Shown here: in pieces, positions 1 to 10,400 of the stretch
Position numbering within the stretch: the stretch's first letter is position 1
How the letters are laid out: every line of letters begins with the position of its first letter
Assembly (NCBI GenBank): GCA_023412495.1
Contig: JAEYNP010000014.1
Location: forward strand, 1 to 64,000
Direction of reading: 5' to 3'
DNA: 64,000 nt
DNA from: Pseudomonadota bacterium
Lineage (GTDB): Bacteria; Desulfobacterota; Desulfobulbia; Desulfobulbales; Desulfocapsaceae
The notes under the pieces: model-generated
Database searches by the model: none
Seen by the model: the letters and a program-made list of their open reading frames with translations, nothing else
What the model was told of the DNA's origin: nothing
Translations under genes and position numbers: made by a program

Positions 1-97
1 TTGCATAGAGAAAATGAGGACTAAAGTTGCCGCTTGGAATGCAGACCGGAACAGCCGGCAGTCAAAGGTTGATTGGCAGTTTCGTACCAAAGATGCC

Positions 98-124
98 CGG
101 ATAAAGCTCAAGCGGCTTTATCCG
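98..124. other. 10-bp inverted repeat downstream of isocitrate lyase
   Basis: The arms CGGATAAAGC (98-107) and GCTTTATCCG (115-124) are perfectly complementary around a 7-nt loop. The element lies about 58 nt past the isocitrate lyase stop codon. No U-run follows on either strand, so it is not a canonical intrinsic terminator. It could stabilise the 3' end of the mRNA. Confidence 0.35.
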
Positions 125-181
125 AACATTTGAGATGTACAATGTACTATAAGATTATTCAATCATAAGAAAAGATCGCCA

Positions 182-2440
182 TCAGGCCTTGGTAATCAAC
201 TTCCGCAGTTCCTCGCTGTCGGGCTTGACCAGGGCTCTGACCTTTTCGGCATTGACCTGGGCGACGATGATATGGCCGATCTCCGTCTGGATGCTCTCGT
301 AGATTCCCAGTTCGCGGATGCCCGCGGCCTGGTGCTGGTTATCCTCGGTCGGGCTGACATAGTGCACCGCGACGGCCTTGTAGCGGTGGATGAGGAAGAG
401 GGTATTGAGCGTCATCAACCGCTTCTGGCGCGCCATCTCCGGGAAGGTGTTCTGGTCGCGGACCGACAGGAAGTTGCGGAAGCGCCGGTCCTGCAGGACG
501 GCGAAGATGATGTTGGCGATCTTCTGGTCGCCCGCATCCATCACCGACAGTTCCAGGAGTTCCGAGCCGGCGACATGGGGCCTGAGCGTCACGCGCAGTC
601 TCGGCGACATATCGTAATGGGCGGCCCAGGTCTTCAGCCACTCCTCGAGACGGCGCGGCGGCACCTCGGTTTCGACCAGGTGCTGGAACTGGGTGGAGCC
701 CTTGCCCATGGCCTTGGTGGTGGCCGTCCCGCCGGTCGCGGCGATGAGTCCCGCGTCCGAGCGCGGCCCGCCGACGTGGGTCTGCGGTGTCCGGTAGGGC
801 GAGTCGACCAGGCGCAGCTTGCGCTGCAGGCGGGCGAGCGCCAGCATCCCGTCTTCCTTCAGGGCGGTGGCGAACTCCTCGCCCGCGAGACCGTCTACCT
901 GATGGCCGCCGTAGGTGATGAAGTTGAAGACATAGCCGAGTCTGCCCAGTTCCTCGGGGAAGCGGCGCATTTCGTCGTCGGTCATGCCGGTGGTGTCCCA
1001 GTTGAAGGAGGGCGACAGGTTGTAGGCCAGCATCTTGTTCGGATAGACCGCGTGGATGGCGTCGGCGAAGATCTTCGCCTCGTGCAGGTTGGCGGTCTTG
1101 GTCTCCATCCACAGGATGTCGGCGAAGGGCGCCACGGCCAGAGACTTGGCGATGGCATACTCGATGCCGCCCTGGACCTGGTAATAGCCTTCCGGAGTGC
1201 GGGCGATATCGCAGTTCCAGATGATATTGAAGCCCATGGACCGCGCGCGGTCCCTGGCCTCGACGAAGGATACCTTTTCCACGAAGGCGTGCCACTGATC
1301 GACCGTCATCGGCAGTTCGGCGCCCTCGTCGAGGTGGAACTGCATCACGTCGGCAACCGCCTGGCCGAAGGTCTTGAGACCGGCCTCCGCCTGCCAGAGC
1401 TCAAGCAGCCGGGTCGAGGCGCGGTCGAGGACCTTGTTGATGTCGGCCGGGGTGCGGTTCGGCGGCATGTTCTTGATCATGGCATCGATTTCCCCGAGAA
1501 GGCCGGTCCGGATGAGCCAGCGGTCGGCCTCGCCGAAAAGCTCGTCGGAGATGCGGTACATCAGATGCCCGTTGATCTCGGTCACGCCCTTGTCGAAGAA
1601 GCGGCGCATGATCCCCAGAAACGACGTCTTGTAGTTGGGCAGGCCTATGCTGGTGGCCCCCAGGATGAAGCGCTGGTCGCGCTCGTCGCCCCGGCCGTCG
1701 AGGTAGGTTGCGGCCTCGGCGTCGGTGCGGGCGACAATGATTCCCGGCACCTGCATGATATCGAGCTGCAGGCGGGCGGCATTGAGGCGCTTGATCTGCT
1801 CATCCACCTGAACCAGCACCTTGCCGGCCTGATGGCCGCACTTTTTGACCCCCGGTTTCTGGTCCTCGATGTGGTAACCCGGCACGCCAGCTTCGACGAA
1901 GCGGCGGATGAGATTGCGCACGTGGGCGTCGCCGCCGTGGCCGGTATCGGCGTCGGCGATGATGAACGGCCGATAGTCGATCATCGGGGTTTCGGCCCGC
2001 TGGGCCTCGGTCATCTGCAGCCGCTGGTAATACTGGTTGCGGTCGGCCGCGAGCAGCGCCCGGACCAGGGGGGCCGCCTCGTCGGGGACCTGACTCAGGG
2101 GGTAGCTCGCCAGGTCGGGGCCGGGGTCTTCACCCGCCGAGCCCTTGGCCGAGGTCGCCCAGCCGCCGAGGTAGATGCCCTCGATGCCGATGCGTTTGAT
2201 GGTGACGGCCTGGCCGGGGGAATAGGGACCGAAGGTGGTGATGGATTTGCCCTGGGAAAACAGTTCGCGCAGGCGGGCATAAAAGGCCGCCGCGGCATCG
2301 CGGGCCACGGTGTATTCGATATCGATGGTGCCTCGCTGTTCGACCACCTGGGCCGGGGTGTGCAGGCGGAGAATTTCGGCAAAGCGCGGGTTCTTGAACC
2401 ATTGCTGCATTTTCTCGAGTTCTTCGCTGTAATTTTTCAT
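182..2440 (-). CDS. aceA: Isocitrate lyase, long form
   Basis: This 752-residue protein should cleave isocitrate to glyoxylate and succinate, the first step of the glyoxylate shunt, in the cytoplasm. The catalytic signature KKCGH is at residues 199-203 (nucleophile Cys201), preceded by the metal/substrate-binding ADADTGHGG at 162-170 and GYHIEDQ at 189-195. It is much longer than the common ~430-residue enzymes and resembles the long isoform known from mycobacteria (ICL2/AceAa). A strong GGAGGG ribosome-binding site lies just before the ATG. It follows malate synthase on the same strand with a 29-bp gap, so the two are probably co-transcribed and together complete the shunt. The gene name is given by function. 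The long isoform may differ in regulation. Confidence 0.93.
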   Translation of the reverse strand: MKNYSEELEKMQQWFKNPRFAEILRLHTPAQVVEQRGTIDIEYTVARDAAAAFYARLRELFSQGKSITTFGPYSPGQAVTIKRIGIEGIYLGGWATSAKGSAGEDPGPDLASYPLSQVPDEAAPLVRALLAADRNQYYQRLQMTEAQRAETPMIDYRPFIIADADTGHGGDAHVRNLIRRFVEAGVPGYHIEDQKPGVKKCGHQAGKVLVQVDEQIKRLNAARLQLDIMQVPGIIVARTDAEAATYLDGRGDERDQRFILGATSIGLPNYKTSFLGIMRRFFDKGVTEINGHLMYRISDELFGEADRWLIRTGLLGEIDAMIKNMPPNRTPADINKVLDRASTRLLELWQAEAGLKTFGQAVADVMQFHLDEGAELPMTVDQWHAFVEKVSFVEARDRARSMGFNIIWNCDIARTPEGYYQVQGGIEYAIAKSLAVAPFADILWMETKTANLHEAKIFADAIHAVYPNKMLAYNLSPSFNWDTTGMTDDEMRRFPEELGRLGYVFNFITYGGHQVDGLAGEEFATALKEDGMLALARLQRKLRLVDSPYRTPQTHVGGPRSDAGLIAATGGTATTKAMGKGSTQFQHLVETEVPPRRLEEWLKTWAAHYDMSPRLRVTLRPHVAGSELLELSVMDAGDQKIANIIFAVLQDRRFRNFLSVRDQNTFPEMARQKRLMTLNTLFLIHRYKAVAVHYVSPTEDNQHQAAGIRELGIYESIQTEIGHIIVAQVNAEKVRALVKPDSEELRKLITKA

Positions 2441-2469
2441 GTATTTCCCTCCACTTACTGATAACGGTC

Positions 2470-4377
2470 CTATGCCGGTTGGGAATCGAGATTTTCGGTG
2501 ATGCGTAAGCCCTCTTTCTTGAAAGTGTCCATATAGAGATCTATGCGGCGGCGGGCGGTCGCCGCATCGAAATTGTCCAGATTGATGTTGAGCAGATCGA
2601 TGTACCAGGGGGCCTTTACCGGGTCGAGGACATAGCTCGATACGATCTCCCGTGCGATGGGCAGGGTGGTGGCCTTCGAGTTGTCATGGACGTCGCGGTT
2701 GCCGGCGGCGAGGAGCTTGGCGTACTCTTCATTCAGCAGGCGCTCGAAAAATTCCCTGCTGAAGACATCCCCCGAGTCCACGCCGGTTTCCGGGTCGGCC
2801 TCCGTCAGCACCGCGCCTTTGTGGACCCACTCCCAGAGGATGGAGAGCCGGATCTCGCCGGTGGCCATATCCTCCATCAGGTAGAGGATGTCGTCGTTGC
2901 CGAAGAAATCGGCGGGCTTGAGCGCCGCCGCCTGAAACCCCTGACCGAAGGCGTTGCCGTACTGCAGGGCCACGCTTAGCAGGTTCCTCGCGCCGCGGAC
3001 GGTGCGGGGGGCCGGCTCCAGCCGGGTGAGGGAGGCCGCGTCCTCCTCGGTGTAGGTAAGCGGCGGGAACTGCCGGCCGAGCTGGTTGTCCTCCCCGACC
3101 TCTTCCCAGACCGGGCGGATGATGTGGACCATCTTCCAGTGGGCTATCCACTTGCCGCTCGCCCCCTCCCGCTGCTCGCGGATGGCGCCGGCCCTGGCCC
3201 TCTCCATGCCTTCCTCGACGCCTTTTTTCGATCCCACCGGGATGTTCGGCTCCATGCCGCCCTGCCAAAGGGCGAAATTACCGTCCGCATCCGGGGTGTT
3301 GACCGCTCGCCGCACCCGATCCTCATAGTGGCGCATGTAGCCGTAGGTCATGACGATGGATTCGATGTTCGGGTGGATGAAGCCCTGGTCCCAGCAGCAG
3401 GCGTCGGCGACGCTGTTGATGTAATCCCAGCGGCCGGTGTTGAAGCCGACGAAGTGGCGGCCCAGGGCCGCCCGGATCTCCATGAGCTGGAAGGTGGCCT
3501 CGAGCTGTTCCACCAGCACGTAGATCTTGATGGTGCCCGGCCCGAGGTCCAGGTGCTCCTCGAGACCATTCAGCAGCCGGTTCCAGAAACCCGCCTCCTC
3601 GGCGGTCTGGATCTTCGGCAGGTAGAGGACGATGGAGCTGTTGGCGGCGCGCAGCGTCCGGTAATTGTTCGCCACATAGAGGGTGGTGTCGACGATCGAG
3701 GCGGAAAATCCCGCGCCGCCCGCCCGAATGTGGCGGTCGTCCAGGTGCAGTCCGCGGGGACGGAAGATTCTGGTGGTGAAGTCGAGCTGGCCGCGCCAGT
3801 CGGCGATGATCTCCCGGCCGAGGAAATCTCTGGCCCAGGCGTTCATTTCCCCGGCGACCTCCTGCGCCACCGAAAGGAAAAGCGGATCGCGGGAAAAGGC
3901 CAGCTTCAGGCTGCGCTGGTTGTCGAGCGACATGACGCCAACCTGGCCCAGGGCGTCCTCACCGTCGAACATCCAGCCGTCCGCCCCGGAGAGCAGGGCG
4001 TGGGCGACGTTGCGCAGGCTCGAGGCGACAGTGGCGCCTGGTTTTGCGGCAGGTCCCGTTCCCTGCAGCCATTGGCGCCGCAGGTCGTGCGGAATTTCCG
4101 AACCGATGAACTTGCCGTCACGGGCGTCCTGGACGCGGATATCGGTCCCGGCGATGACCGCAGCGGGATCGAGGAAGGCAAGAGGTTGGCGGCTCTCGAT
4201 CCGCTCCCGGCGGCGGCGGGTCCGCTCGTTCATCAACCGTTTCCGCTCGTCGTCGAATCGGGCCATATACGCCAGGGCGTCGAGGACTTCGGGCGTGTAG
4301 ACATCGGAATACTGCTCGGCGAGGTTATCTCTGATCTGCAGGTCTTTGCCTGCAATATTGCTGGTATGGCTGATCAT
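2470..4377 (-). CDS. aceB: Malate synthase A
   Basis: Condenses glyoxylate with acetyl-CoA to give malate, the second step of the glyoxylate shunt. The 635-residue protein shows malate synthase A landmarks: [32 protein letters not shown], a GGMEPNIP segment, and near the C-terminus [19 protein letters not shown], which holds the region of the catalytic acid/base. I chose the ATG at 4377 because AGGAGG sits 5 nt upstream. The in-frame start at 4416 has no such site. The protein is about 100 residues longer than E. coli AceB, with divergent N-terminal sequence. It lies immediately upstream of isocitrate lyase on the same strand, consistent with an aceBA operon. Confidence 0.93.
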   Translation of the reverse strand: MISHTSNIAGKDLQIRDNLAEQYSDVYTPEVLDALAYMARFDDERKRLMNERTRRRRERIESRQPLAFLDPAAVIAGTDIRVQDARDGKFIGSEIPHDLRRQWLQGTGPAAKPGATVASSLRNVAHALLSGADGWMFDGEDALGQVGVMSLDNQRSLKLAFSRDPLFLSVAQEVAGEMNAWARDFLGREIIADWRGQLDFTTRIFRPRGLHLDDRHIRAGGAGFSASIVDTTLYVANNYRTLRAANSSIVLYLPKIQTAEEAGFWNRLLNGLEEHLDLGPGTIKIYVLVEQLEATFQLMEIRAALGRHFVGFNTGRWDYINSVADACCWDQGFIHPNIESIVMTYGYMRHYEDRVRRAVNTPDADGNFALWQGGMEPNIPVGSKKGVEEGMERARAGAIREQREGASGKWIAHWKMVHIIRPVWEEVGEDNQLGRQFPPLTYTEEDAASLTRLEPAPRTVRGARNLLSVALQYGNAFGQGFQAAALKPADFFGNDDILYLMEDMATGEIRLSILWEWVHKGAVLTEADPETGVDSGDVFSREFFERLLNEEYAKLLAAGNRDVHDNSKATTLPIAREIVSSYVLDPVKAPWYIDLLNINLDNFDAATARRRIDLYMDTFKKEGLRITENLDSQPA

Positions 4378-4660
4378 CGTGGCCTCCTCGGCATGCTGCG
4401 TCGGATGATGTGACAAAAGAAGTTTTGGTTAAAATAAGCATAAAGAATAATTAAACAAGAAAGCGCTTCGTTTCAAGAGTATGATAGGGCGTGGCGAGAA
4501 GGATCCGGGCTTACGCCCCGATCTTCTTGATTCGTCGCCTGCAGGTCTTCTCGGGCAAACCGGTGCGGACAACGGCTCACTCGGCGGAGCTGCCGCAGAA
4601 ACAATGCGCACCAGCCGGGTCCATGACCGGAACCAGGCTGGTGACAAGCCGGGTGTTGCC

Positions 4661-5755
4661 CTACTCTCTCCTGAACCTTGCCTCGAGCTGCGACATGACG
4701 TTCTTATAGCCCTTGTTGTACTCCAGCTCCTCCGGCATGAGGGTGGCGGGATGGATGAAGCCCTGGGCCCTCATCATCTCCGATTTTTCCACGGCCAGCC
4801 GCCGGAAATAATCCCAGTCGCTGGTTTCGAAGGCGTCGATCGATTGTCCCAGCTTCCCGCCCTTGATGCTGAACAGGCTGACCGAGACCATGGGAATGCA
4901 GTAGTTGGCCGAAGCGCTGGTATTCCTCTTCACCGGCATGAGGGGCATATGGTGGCTCCCCCTGGTGTTGCCGGCCACGAAATGGCAGTATTTGAACATC
5001 GCGCAGGCTTCCTCGGTGGCCGGGAAATCCTTCTGCAGACGAACCAGGGCGGCCGGGTCGTCCTTGCCGACGTAGGTGCCGGCGATATTGTGCAGCCGGT
5101 CGGTGGTCGCCGTGACAATCGGCTCGCCCGCCTTGGTCCGGATCGATTCCACCACATACCTGCCCGGGTACATCAACGCGGCGGCGATAACGAAGATCTC
5201 CTCCGGCGTGTGCAGGGAGGCAACTTTGCCGGTCTCCACGTCCATGATTCGGAACTCGACCCCGCGGGTCAGGGTGGGGTTGAGCAAAAGCCCGCTGTTG
5301 GCTGCCGGGTCGCAGAACAAGCGATAGAATGGGTGGTTGAAGGCGCCGGGTTCGGTCTTGTCGGCGGTGATCAGGGCCACGGCCTCCGCCGGCCGCTCCT
5401 CGATCTCCATTTCGGTCACCGCCGGCCCCATCCCCCTGACGTTACCTGAGAATGCGGTCTTGATGAGGTCCTGGCCCGCCCCGTACATGCCTTCCGCCTT
5501 GGCCGTCTCCGTGCCATGCATGAAGGCGTCGAAGGCCAGTTTATGGATGATTTCGTTGCCGACGCCACGGGTATGCGTCATGAAGATATGAATGTCATCT
5601 CCCGTGTAGCCGATATAACGGTCGATCAACAACCCGGAAGAAACTCCGCGCTCCTCGATGACCGCATTGACTTCTTGCATCATTTTATTGCTAGGACGAG
5701 TGTGCCCGCCTATCGAGCCGACATCGGCTTTGATTGCTGTCATGGTGATTTTCAT
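4661..5755 (-). CDS. fbp: Bifunctional fructose-1,6-bisphosphate aldolase/phosphatase (archaeal type, class V FBPase)
   Basis: This 364-residue protein belongs to the FBPA/P family of archaea and some deep-branching or anaerobic bacteria. The family makes fructose 6-phosphate from triose phosphates, driving gluconeogenesis one way. Signatures include IKADVGSIGGH (8-18), GDDIHIFMTHTRG (52-64), GQDLIKTAFSGNVRG (94-108), MEIEERPAE and ADKTEPGAFNHP. In archaeal enzymes a Tyr and a Lys of the GKYVGKDD-type loop and a C-terminal Tyr are the aldolase residues. Here they appear as Tyr228, Lys231 and Tyr346, so both activities are probably retained. The start at 5755 has GGAGG 8 nt upstream; an ATG at 5791 is weaker. 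It is clustered with the glyoxylate shunt genes, fitting growth on C2 compounds. Confidence 0.93.
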   Translation of the reverse strand: MKITMTAIKADVGSIGGHTRPSNKMMQEVNAVIEERGVSSGLLIDRYIGYTGDDIHIFMTHTRGVGNEIIHKLAFDAFMHGTETAKAEGMYGAGQDLIKTAFSGNVRGMGPAVTEMEIEERPAEAVALITADKTEPGAFNHPFYRLFCDPAANSGLLLNPTLTRGVEFRIMDVETGKVASLHTPEEIFVIAAALMYPGRYVVESIRTKAGEPIVTATTDRLHNIAGTYVGKDDPAALVRLQKDFPATEEACAMFKYCHFVAGNTRGSHHMPLMPVKRNTSASANYCIPMVSVSLFSIKGGKLGQSIDAFETSDWDYFRRLAVEKSEMMRAQGFIHPATLMPEELEYNKGYKNVMSQLEARFRRE

Positions 5756-5790
5756 ATGCCTGCCCTCCAGATAATGCTGAAAACTTGACA

Positions 5791-5882
5791 TCGTGTTGTT
5801 CCCGGAAAAGGGAACACGACGCAGATGCCGTATGGGGCCGCCACCCCACGGTATGAGTTCAGAGAGAAAGCCACCTCGTGGC
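5791..5882 (-). promoter_or_regulatory. Structured leader candidate upstream of fbp
   Basis: Three adjacent inverted repeats lie in the probable 5' leader of fbp (read on the minus strand). They are GCCAC-ctc-GTGGC at 5870-5882, a bulged CCG..TGGGG/CCCCA..CGG stem at about 5828-5852, and a bulged CGTGTT/GTTCCC..GGGAACACG stem at about 5791-5820. I do not recognise a known riboswitch class. They could equally be operator or transcript-stability elements. Confidence 0.3.
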
Positions 5883-6010
5883 AGTGAAGTTCAATCTCAA
5901 AGTGTGCTTGAAAGTCAGGTTTGTCAAGCCGTCAACCGTTCCTCGGGCAGGAAAGGATGCCGTCGGGCAAGTGTATCTCCTGGAATCTTTTCATGGTATC
6001 CATGCCACAT

Positions 6011-6050
6011 GTATGGTAGATGAGGAAAGTGTATGGTAGATGAGGAAAGT
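6011..6050. repeat. Perfect 20-bp tandem duplication upstream of hxlR
   Basis: Two identical abutting copies of GTATGGTAGATGAGGAAAGT occupy 6011-6030 and 6031-6050, ending 49 nt before the HxlR-family start codon. The unit is not palindromic. It may be a recent slippage duplication or paired binding sites for a regulator acting on hxlR, fbp or both. Confidence 0.7.
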
Positions 6051-6099
6051 AAGCACTTTTTTATAGCGTTATATCACACAGAATACCTGGAGTGGCTGC

Positions 6100-6519
6100 A
6101 TGAGCGAATGTACACGGAAGGAAATCCACGGGCGGGAATATTATTGCACCGTCGAGTTGACCCTGAACGTCATCGGCGGCAAATGGAAACCCATCATCCT
6201 CTATCATCTCGGCAATGAAGGCACCAAGCGGTTTGGCGAGCTGAAGCAAAAAATGCCCAACATCACCCAGAAGATGCTGACCCAGCAGCTGAGGGAGTTG
6301 GAGCATGATGGCCTGGTCCATCGCAAGGTGTTTGCAGAGGTGCCGCCCAAGGTCGAATATTCGCTCACCGACTTCGGCCGGACCATCATGCCGGTGATGG
6401 AGAACCTCTGCCGGTGGGGGCAGAGCTACGAGGAAAAATTCCGCATCGACGCATCGGCTGCGGTGGAAGGAGATCTGAGGGGACAGAGGATACTTCAACA
6501 GGAGGGAGAATTGGTATGA
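6100..6519 (+). CDS. HxlR-family winged-helix transcriptional regulator
   Basis: A 139-residue DNA-binding protein of the HxlR (PF01638) family. It shows the typical opening C-x-V-E-x-TLNVIGGKWKPIILYHL, the central RFGELKQKMPNITQKMLTQQL helix-turn-helix and the wing HRKVFAEVPPKVEYSLTDFG. The single N-terminal Cys (about residue 16) sits where redox-sensing relatives carry their switch cysteine, but the family uses varied signals. A GGAG site precedes the ATG. The stop overlaps the start of the malyl-CoA-lyase-like gene by ATGA, so the two are translationally coupled, and the regulator likely controls that gene and perhaps the divergent fbp. Confidence 0.9.
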   Translation: MSECTRKEIHGREYYCTVELTLNVIGGKWKPIILYHLGNEGTKRFGELKQKMPNITQKMLTQQLRELEHDGLVHRKVFAEVPPKVEYSLTDFGRTIMPVMENLCRWGQSYEEKFRIDASAAVEGDLRGQRILQQEGELV

Positions 6520-7460
6520 AAACCCATCGCTCGATTTTGTCCGTGCCCGGACATGTCGTCAAGATGCATGGCAAAGCCGCCGAAAGTCCTGCCGACGTGA
6601 TCATGCTCGACCTGGAGGACAGCGTCCCACCGGACGCCAAGGAGGCCGCTCGCCGTCAGGTGGTGGAGTCTCTTGCCGCCATCGACTGGCACGGAAAGAC
6701 GGTCACCGTCCGCATCAACAGCCTGGATACCCCCTTTGCCTACCGCGACCTGGTGGATGTGGTCGAAGCGGCCGGGGCCAGGATCGATGCCGTGGTCGTG
6801 CCCAAGGTGGGCCATCCGGGTGAGGTCCACTGTGTCGATCGGTTGCTCGACGGTATCGAACAGGCCTGCGGTCTGCCGGGTGGCATAGGCATCGAGGCTT
6901 CCATCGAGACCGCGGAGGGTCTCGCCGAGGTAACCGCCATCGCCCGCGCCAGCCGCCGGCTACGCTCCCTGGTCTTCGGCATCGCCGACTATTCCGCCTC
7001 CATCGGGGCTCGACTGGTATCGCTCTCAGGCCACGGGGAGAACGAAGCCGAGATCTATCCGGGCCACCGCTGGCACTTTGCCCTGAGCCGCATGGTCATG
7101 GCCGCCAAGGCCAACGGCCTGCTCGCGATCGATGCTCCTTACGGCCATTTCAAGGATGTAGAGGGACTGCAGCGCTCGGCGGTGATGGCCACCGCCCTCG
7201 GCTGCGACGGCAAATGGGCAATTCATCCCGATCAGCTGGCGACCATCAACCAGGTTTTTTCGCCCACAAAAGAGGACATCCGGCGGGCGGTCACAATCCT
7301 CGAAGCGGCCGAGGCCGCGGCCGGAAACCTTCGCGGTGCGGTGGCGGTGGAGGGCCGGATGGTCGATCAGGCCACGGTTCGCCTGGCGCGCCGGCTCTAC
7401 GACCAGGCTCGCCACCTCGGGCTGGTCTCTGCCGCGGGAACCCCGGCGAAGCGAGTGTAG
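6516..7460 (+). CDS. HpcH/HpaI (CitE) family lyase, L-malyl-CoA/beta-methylmalyl-CoA lyase-like
   Basis: This 314-residue Mg-dependent C-C lyase starts at the ATG overlapping the hxlR stop, with a GGAGGG site upstream. It has the CitE-family motifs DVIMLDLEDSVPPD (27-40), VRINSLDTPFAYRDL, VVVPKVG, a glutamate-containing IEASIETAEGL and GKWAIHPDQL near the C-terminus. The overall pattern, including FGIADYSASIG and DAPYGHFKD, resembles L-malyl-CoA/beta-methylmalyl-CoA lyases (Mcl1) more than citrate lyase beta subunits, and no citD/citF genes are nearby. It would split malyl-CoA into glyoxylate plus acetyl-CoA or the reverse. That fits the adjacent shunt genes, though other 3-hydroxy-dicarboxyl-CoA substrates are possible. 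Confidence 0.8.
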   Translation: MKTHRSILSVPGHVVKMHGKAAESPADVIMLDLEDSVPPDAKEAARRQVVESLAAIDWHGKTVTVRINSLDTPFAYRDLVDVVEAAGARIDAVVVPKVGHPGEVHCVDRLLDGIEQACGLPGGIGIEASIETAEGLAEVTAIARASRRLRSLVFGIADYSASIGARLVSLSGHGENEAEIYPGHRWHFALSRMVMAAKANGLLAIDAPYGHFKDVEGLQRSAVMATALGCDGKWAIHPDQLATINQVFSPTKEDIRRAVTILEAAEAAAGNLRGAVAVEGRMVDQATVRLARRLYDQARHLGLVSAAGTPAKRV

Positions 7461-7481
7461 GCAGCCTCTTTTCCGGTGCCT

Positions 7482-10400
7482 CTACAGACGCAGCAGCTCC
7501 GCCAGCTGCCTGCGGTCGAACTGCTTGATGATCCCTGCCTCGTCCTCCTGGATCAGCGAGGAGACAAGTTCCCTTTTGGCGGTTATCAGACGGTGGATTT
7601 TCTCTTCGAGAGTTCCCTTCGTTATCAGGCGGAAGACCTGGACCACTTCTTTCTGGCCCATCCGGTGAACCCTGGCGGTGGCCTGCTCCTCCCGGGCCGG
7701 GTTCCACCAGCGGTCGTAATGGATGACGGCGCGGGCGGCGGTCAGGTCGATGCCGATCCCGCCGGCGAGAAGGCTGGCGCAGAAGACACGACAGTCGGGA
7801 TCTGTATTGAACCTTTCGATCATCTTCTGCCGTTTGCCCACGGCCATATCGCCTTTCAAGATTCCGTAGGGAACGCCGAGGCGTTTGAGATGGCTTTCGA
7901 TTAGGTCGAGCATCCCCGTATACTGGCTGAAGACCACGAATTTCAGATCGGCTTCGAGGAGTTCCTCGGCCAGTTCTATGAAAAGATCCCATTTGCCGCT
8001 CTGGTATTCCCCGGGGTCGTCGCAGCCCTGAACCAGGCAGGGATGGCAGCAGATCTGCTTGAGACGGGCGATGACGGCGAGGATGTTCATGTAGGGGATC
8101 GCGCCCGTGCCCTCGATAAGCTCTTCCAGTTCATTGCCGCTCTCGCTTATCACCTCCCGGTAGAGGGCGATCTGGTCGTCGGAGAGATCGCAGACCCGGT
8201 CATCGTCGATCACCGGCGGGAGTTCCGTCAGGACCTGACTCCTGCTTCTCCTGAGGATAAAGGGGTGGATCAGGCGGCCGAGCCGGTCGCGCACCTCCCG
8301 GTTCTTCCCTTCACTGATCGGCTCGGCGTAGAGCCGCTCGAACTGGCGCTCGCTGCCCAGCAGACCCGGCAGGCAGATGTCGAAGAGGGACCGGAGGTCC
8401 TGCAGGGAGTTCTCGACGGGAGTACCGGTGAGCCCGATCTTTATCCGGCCGTTCAGGTCGCGCACCGCCCGGTGGGCGGCGGTGGCGGGATTTTTCAGGT
8501 GCTGGATCTCATCGAGGAGGATGATGTCGAAGGCCTGCGGTTGCAAAAGGTCCAGGTCCTGCCGGACGATGCCGTAGGTGGTGAGGACCAGGCGATGGGT
8601 GAGCGCCGCCGGCAGGTCCCGCTGAGGACCGTAATAGACGGCATAGTCCAGGTCCGAATAGAAACTGTCGATTTTTTCCGCCCAGTTCAGCAGCACCGAG
8701 GCGGGGCAGATCACTAGCAGGTTGCCGCCGTTCCTGTCGCCATCCTGGGCGGCATGCCGCAGCAGGGCAAGTCCCTGGTGGGTCTTGCCGAGGCCCATAT
8801 CGTCGGCCAGCAGGCCGCCGATTCCCAGGTGATCCAGGCGGCTCAGCCAGGCCAGGCCGTTGCGCTGATAGGGCCGCAGATGGGCCGGCATATCCTCTAA
8901 ACCTCCATCCTCGGACCAGAGGGACGGATCGAGCAGCCGGGAAAGACTGGGCGACAGAGAACTGTTCCGGCCCCGGGCTTCGAGTTGCGGCACGAGCGCG
9001 GCCAAGTGCAGCATCTCACGGTAGCTCAGGCGAATCCGGTCGGAGCCGTCCGTGGTGAAACGATCCTCGGGCAGGTCGTACAGCCAGGAGAGCGGCGTTC
9101 CATCGAGCTTCAGCCACCGCCGTCCCGGAAGGCAGGAAAGCTCCTGTTTCTTGGCGGCGGCGATATCCGCAAGTCTCAAACTGGTATTGCCGAGGCCGTA
9201 CCGGCAGGAGAGGTAGCACCAGCCGCCCTCCTCCTCGAAGTCCTCGACGAGCAGGCTGTCGGGAAGGTCGGCGATCTGCAGATCGCGCAATTCCTCCTGG
9301 ACGATATTGTCCGGATAAGAGAGGGCCGCGCTGTTGGCGGCAAGGAATGCCGGAATATCGTTTGCAGCCACGGTAAACGAGCTTGCCCTGGTCTTCTCGT
9401 TCTGCAAAAAGCCGAGCAGGGGCAAAGCCGCCTGCGAGGCGGCGGGATTCTTGAAAATACCCTCTGCAGCTAACCGATTGACCGGCAGAAATCCTTCACC
9501 GTCCAGATAATAGGCTGACGAGAAGCGCCTGGGGGCCAGTTCCTGCCGGGACAGGATGCGGCCGTCGGTCAGCCGCAGGCTCGGAATCACCTCAAGCCGG
9601 TTTTCATCGTTGAAGAAGGCTCGGTAGCATTCGCGGGCTGGGGGCAAGATTTGGGGAGCGGAAGGCAGGGGAATATTTTTCACCAGTTCCCAGGTCTTCT
9701 CCGGCGGCAGGACAATCGTCAGCGAGCCTGGTTCCAGCTCGCTGCCCAGGTTCAGGGAGAATCGCGACGTGGCACCGTTCCAGTGCAGGGCGGGGAGGGT
9801 ATCGCCGTGGCGGAGGTAGAGCATCCGGGCAAGCCAGTGCCAGAAAGAGCTGTCCCGTTGCCAGCCGATACCGCTGTTGCCGGTGGCGGCAAGGGTTACC
9901 TCCCCCGGAGTCATGGTCAAGAGCTGCAACTGGCTGTCCAGTAGGGCAATTGCCTTGGGCGCTTCCGGACTGCCGGCAGTTCTGCGGGCGAGCAGCAGTT
10001 TCCCCCTGTCCGCAAAGGAAGAGGGAATGACCGCCCGGACCAGCCCTTCCCCGGAAGTCATCTCGATGAGCGTCCGGCCATCGGTCTCGGTTTGCCGGAC
10101 AACAGCCTTCATCTTGTTGAGCCATTCGAAGAGAAAGGTGCCGATTTTCAGCCAGTCGCTCCCGCCGAAGCCGAGCGGGACGGGGACGGCCCTGGCCGAG
10201 GCCGGCTGTGTCAGGCTGAGGATGGCCAGGGCCGCCTCATGGGCGCAACCCTGACGATCCTTTTTCCGCCGGCACATGCTGCAGTGGCTGTCCTTGATTG
10301 CAAATCCCTGGTGCAGCCTGGTATTTTTCTCGAACACCAGGATCACGGGAGCCTCCCCGTCGACAAGTGCCCCGGTGGCATTGCGAATGCAGTGAAAATC

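Noticed and set aside
272..2461. A 729-codon open frame antisense to isocitrate lyase
   Set aside because: It is the opposite-strand shadow of a high-GC gene. The minus frame has clear active-site motifs, and this one has no recognisable domain.
6414..6515. N-terminal extension of the malyl-CoA-lyase-like protein
   Set aside because: The added 34 codons overlap hxlR in another frame. The ATG at 6516 has a strong ribosome-binding site and the family N-terminus.
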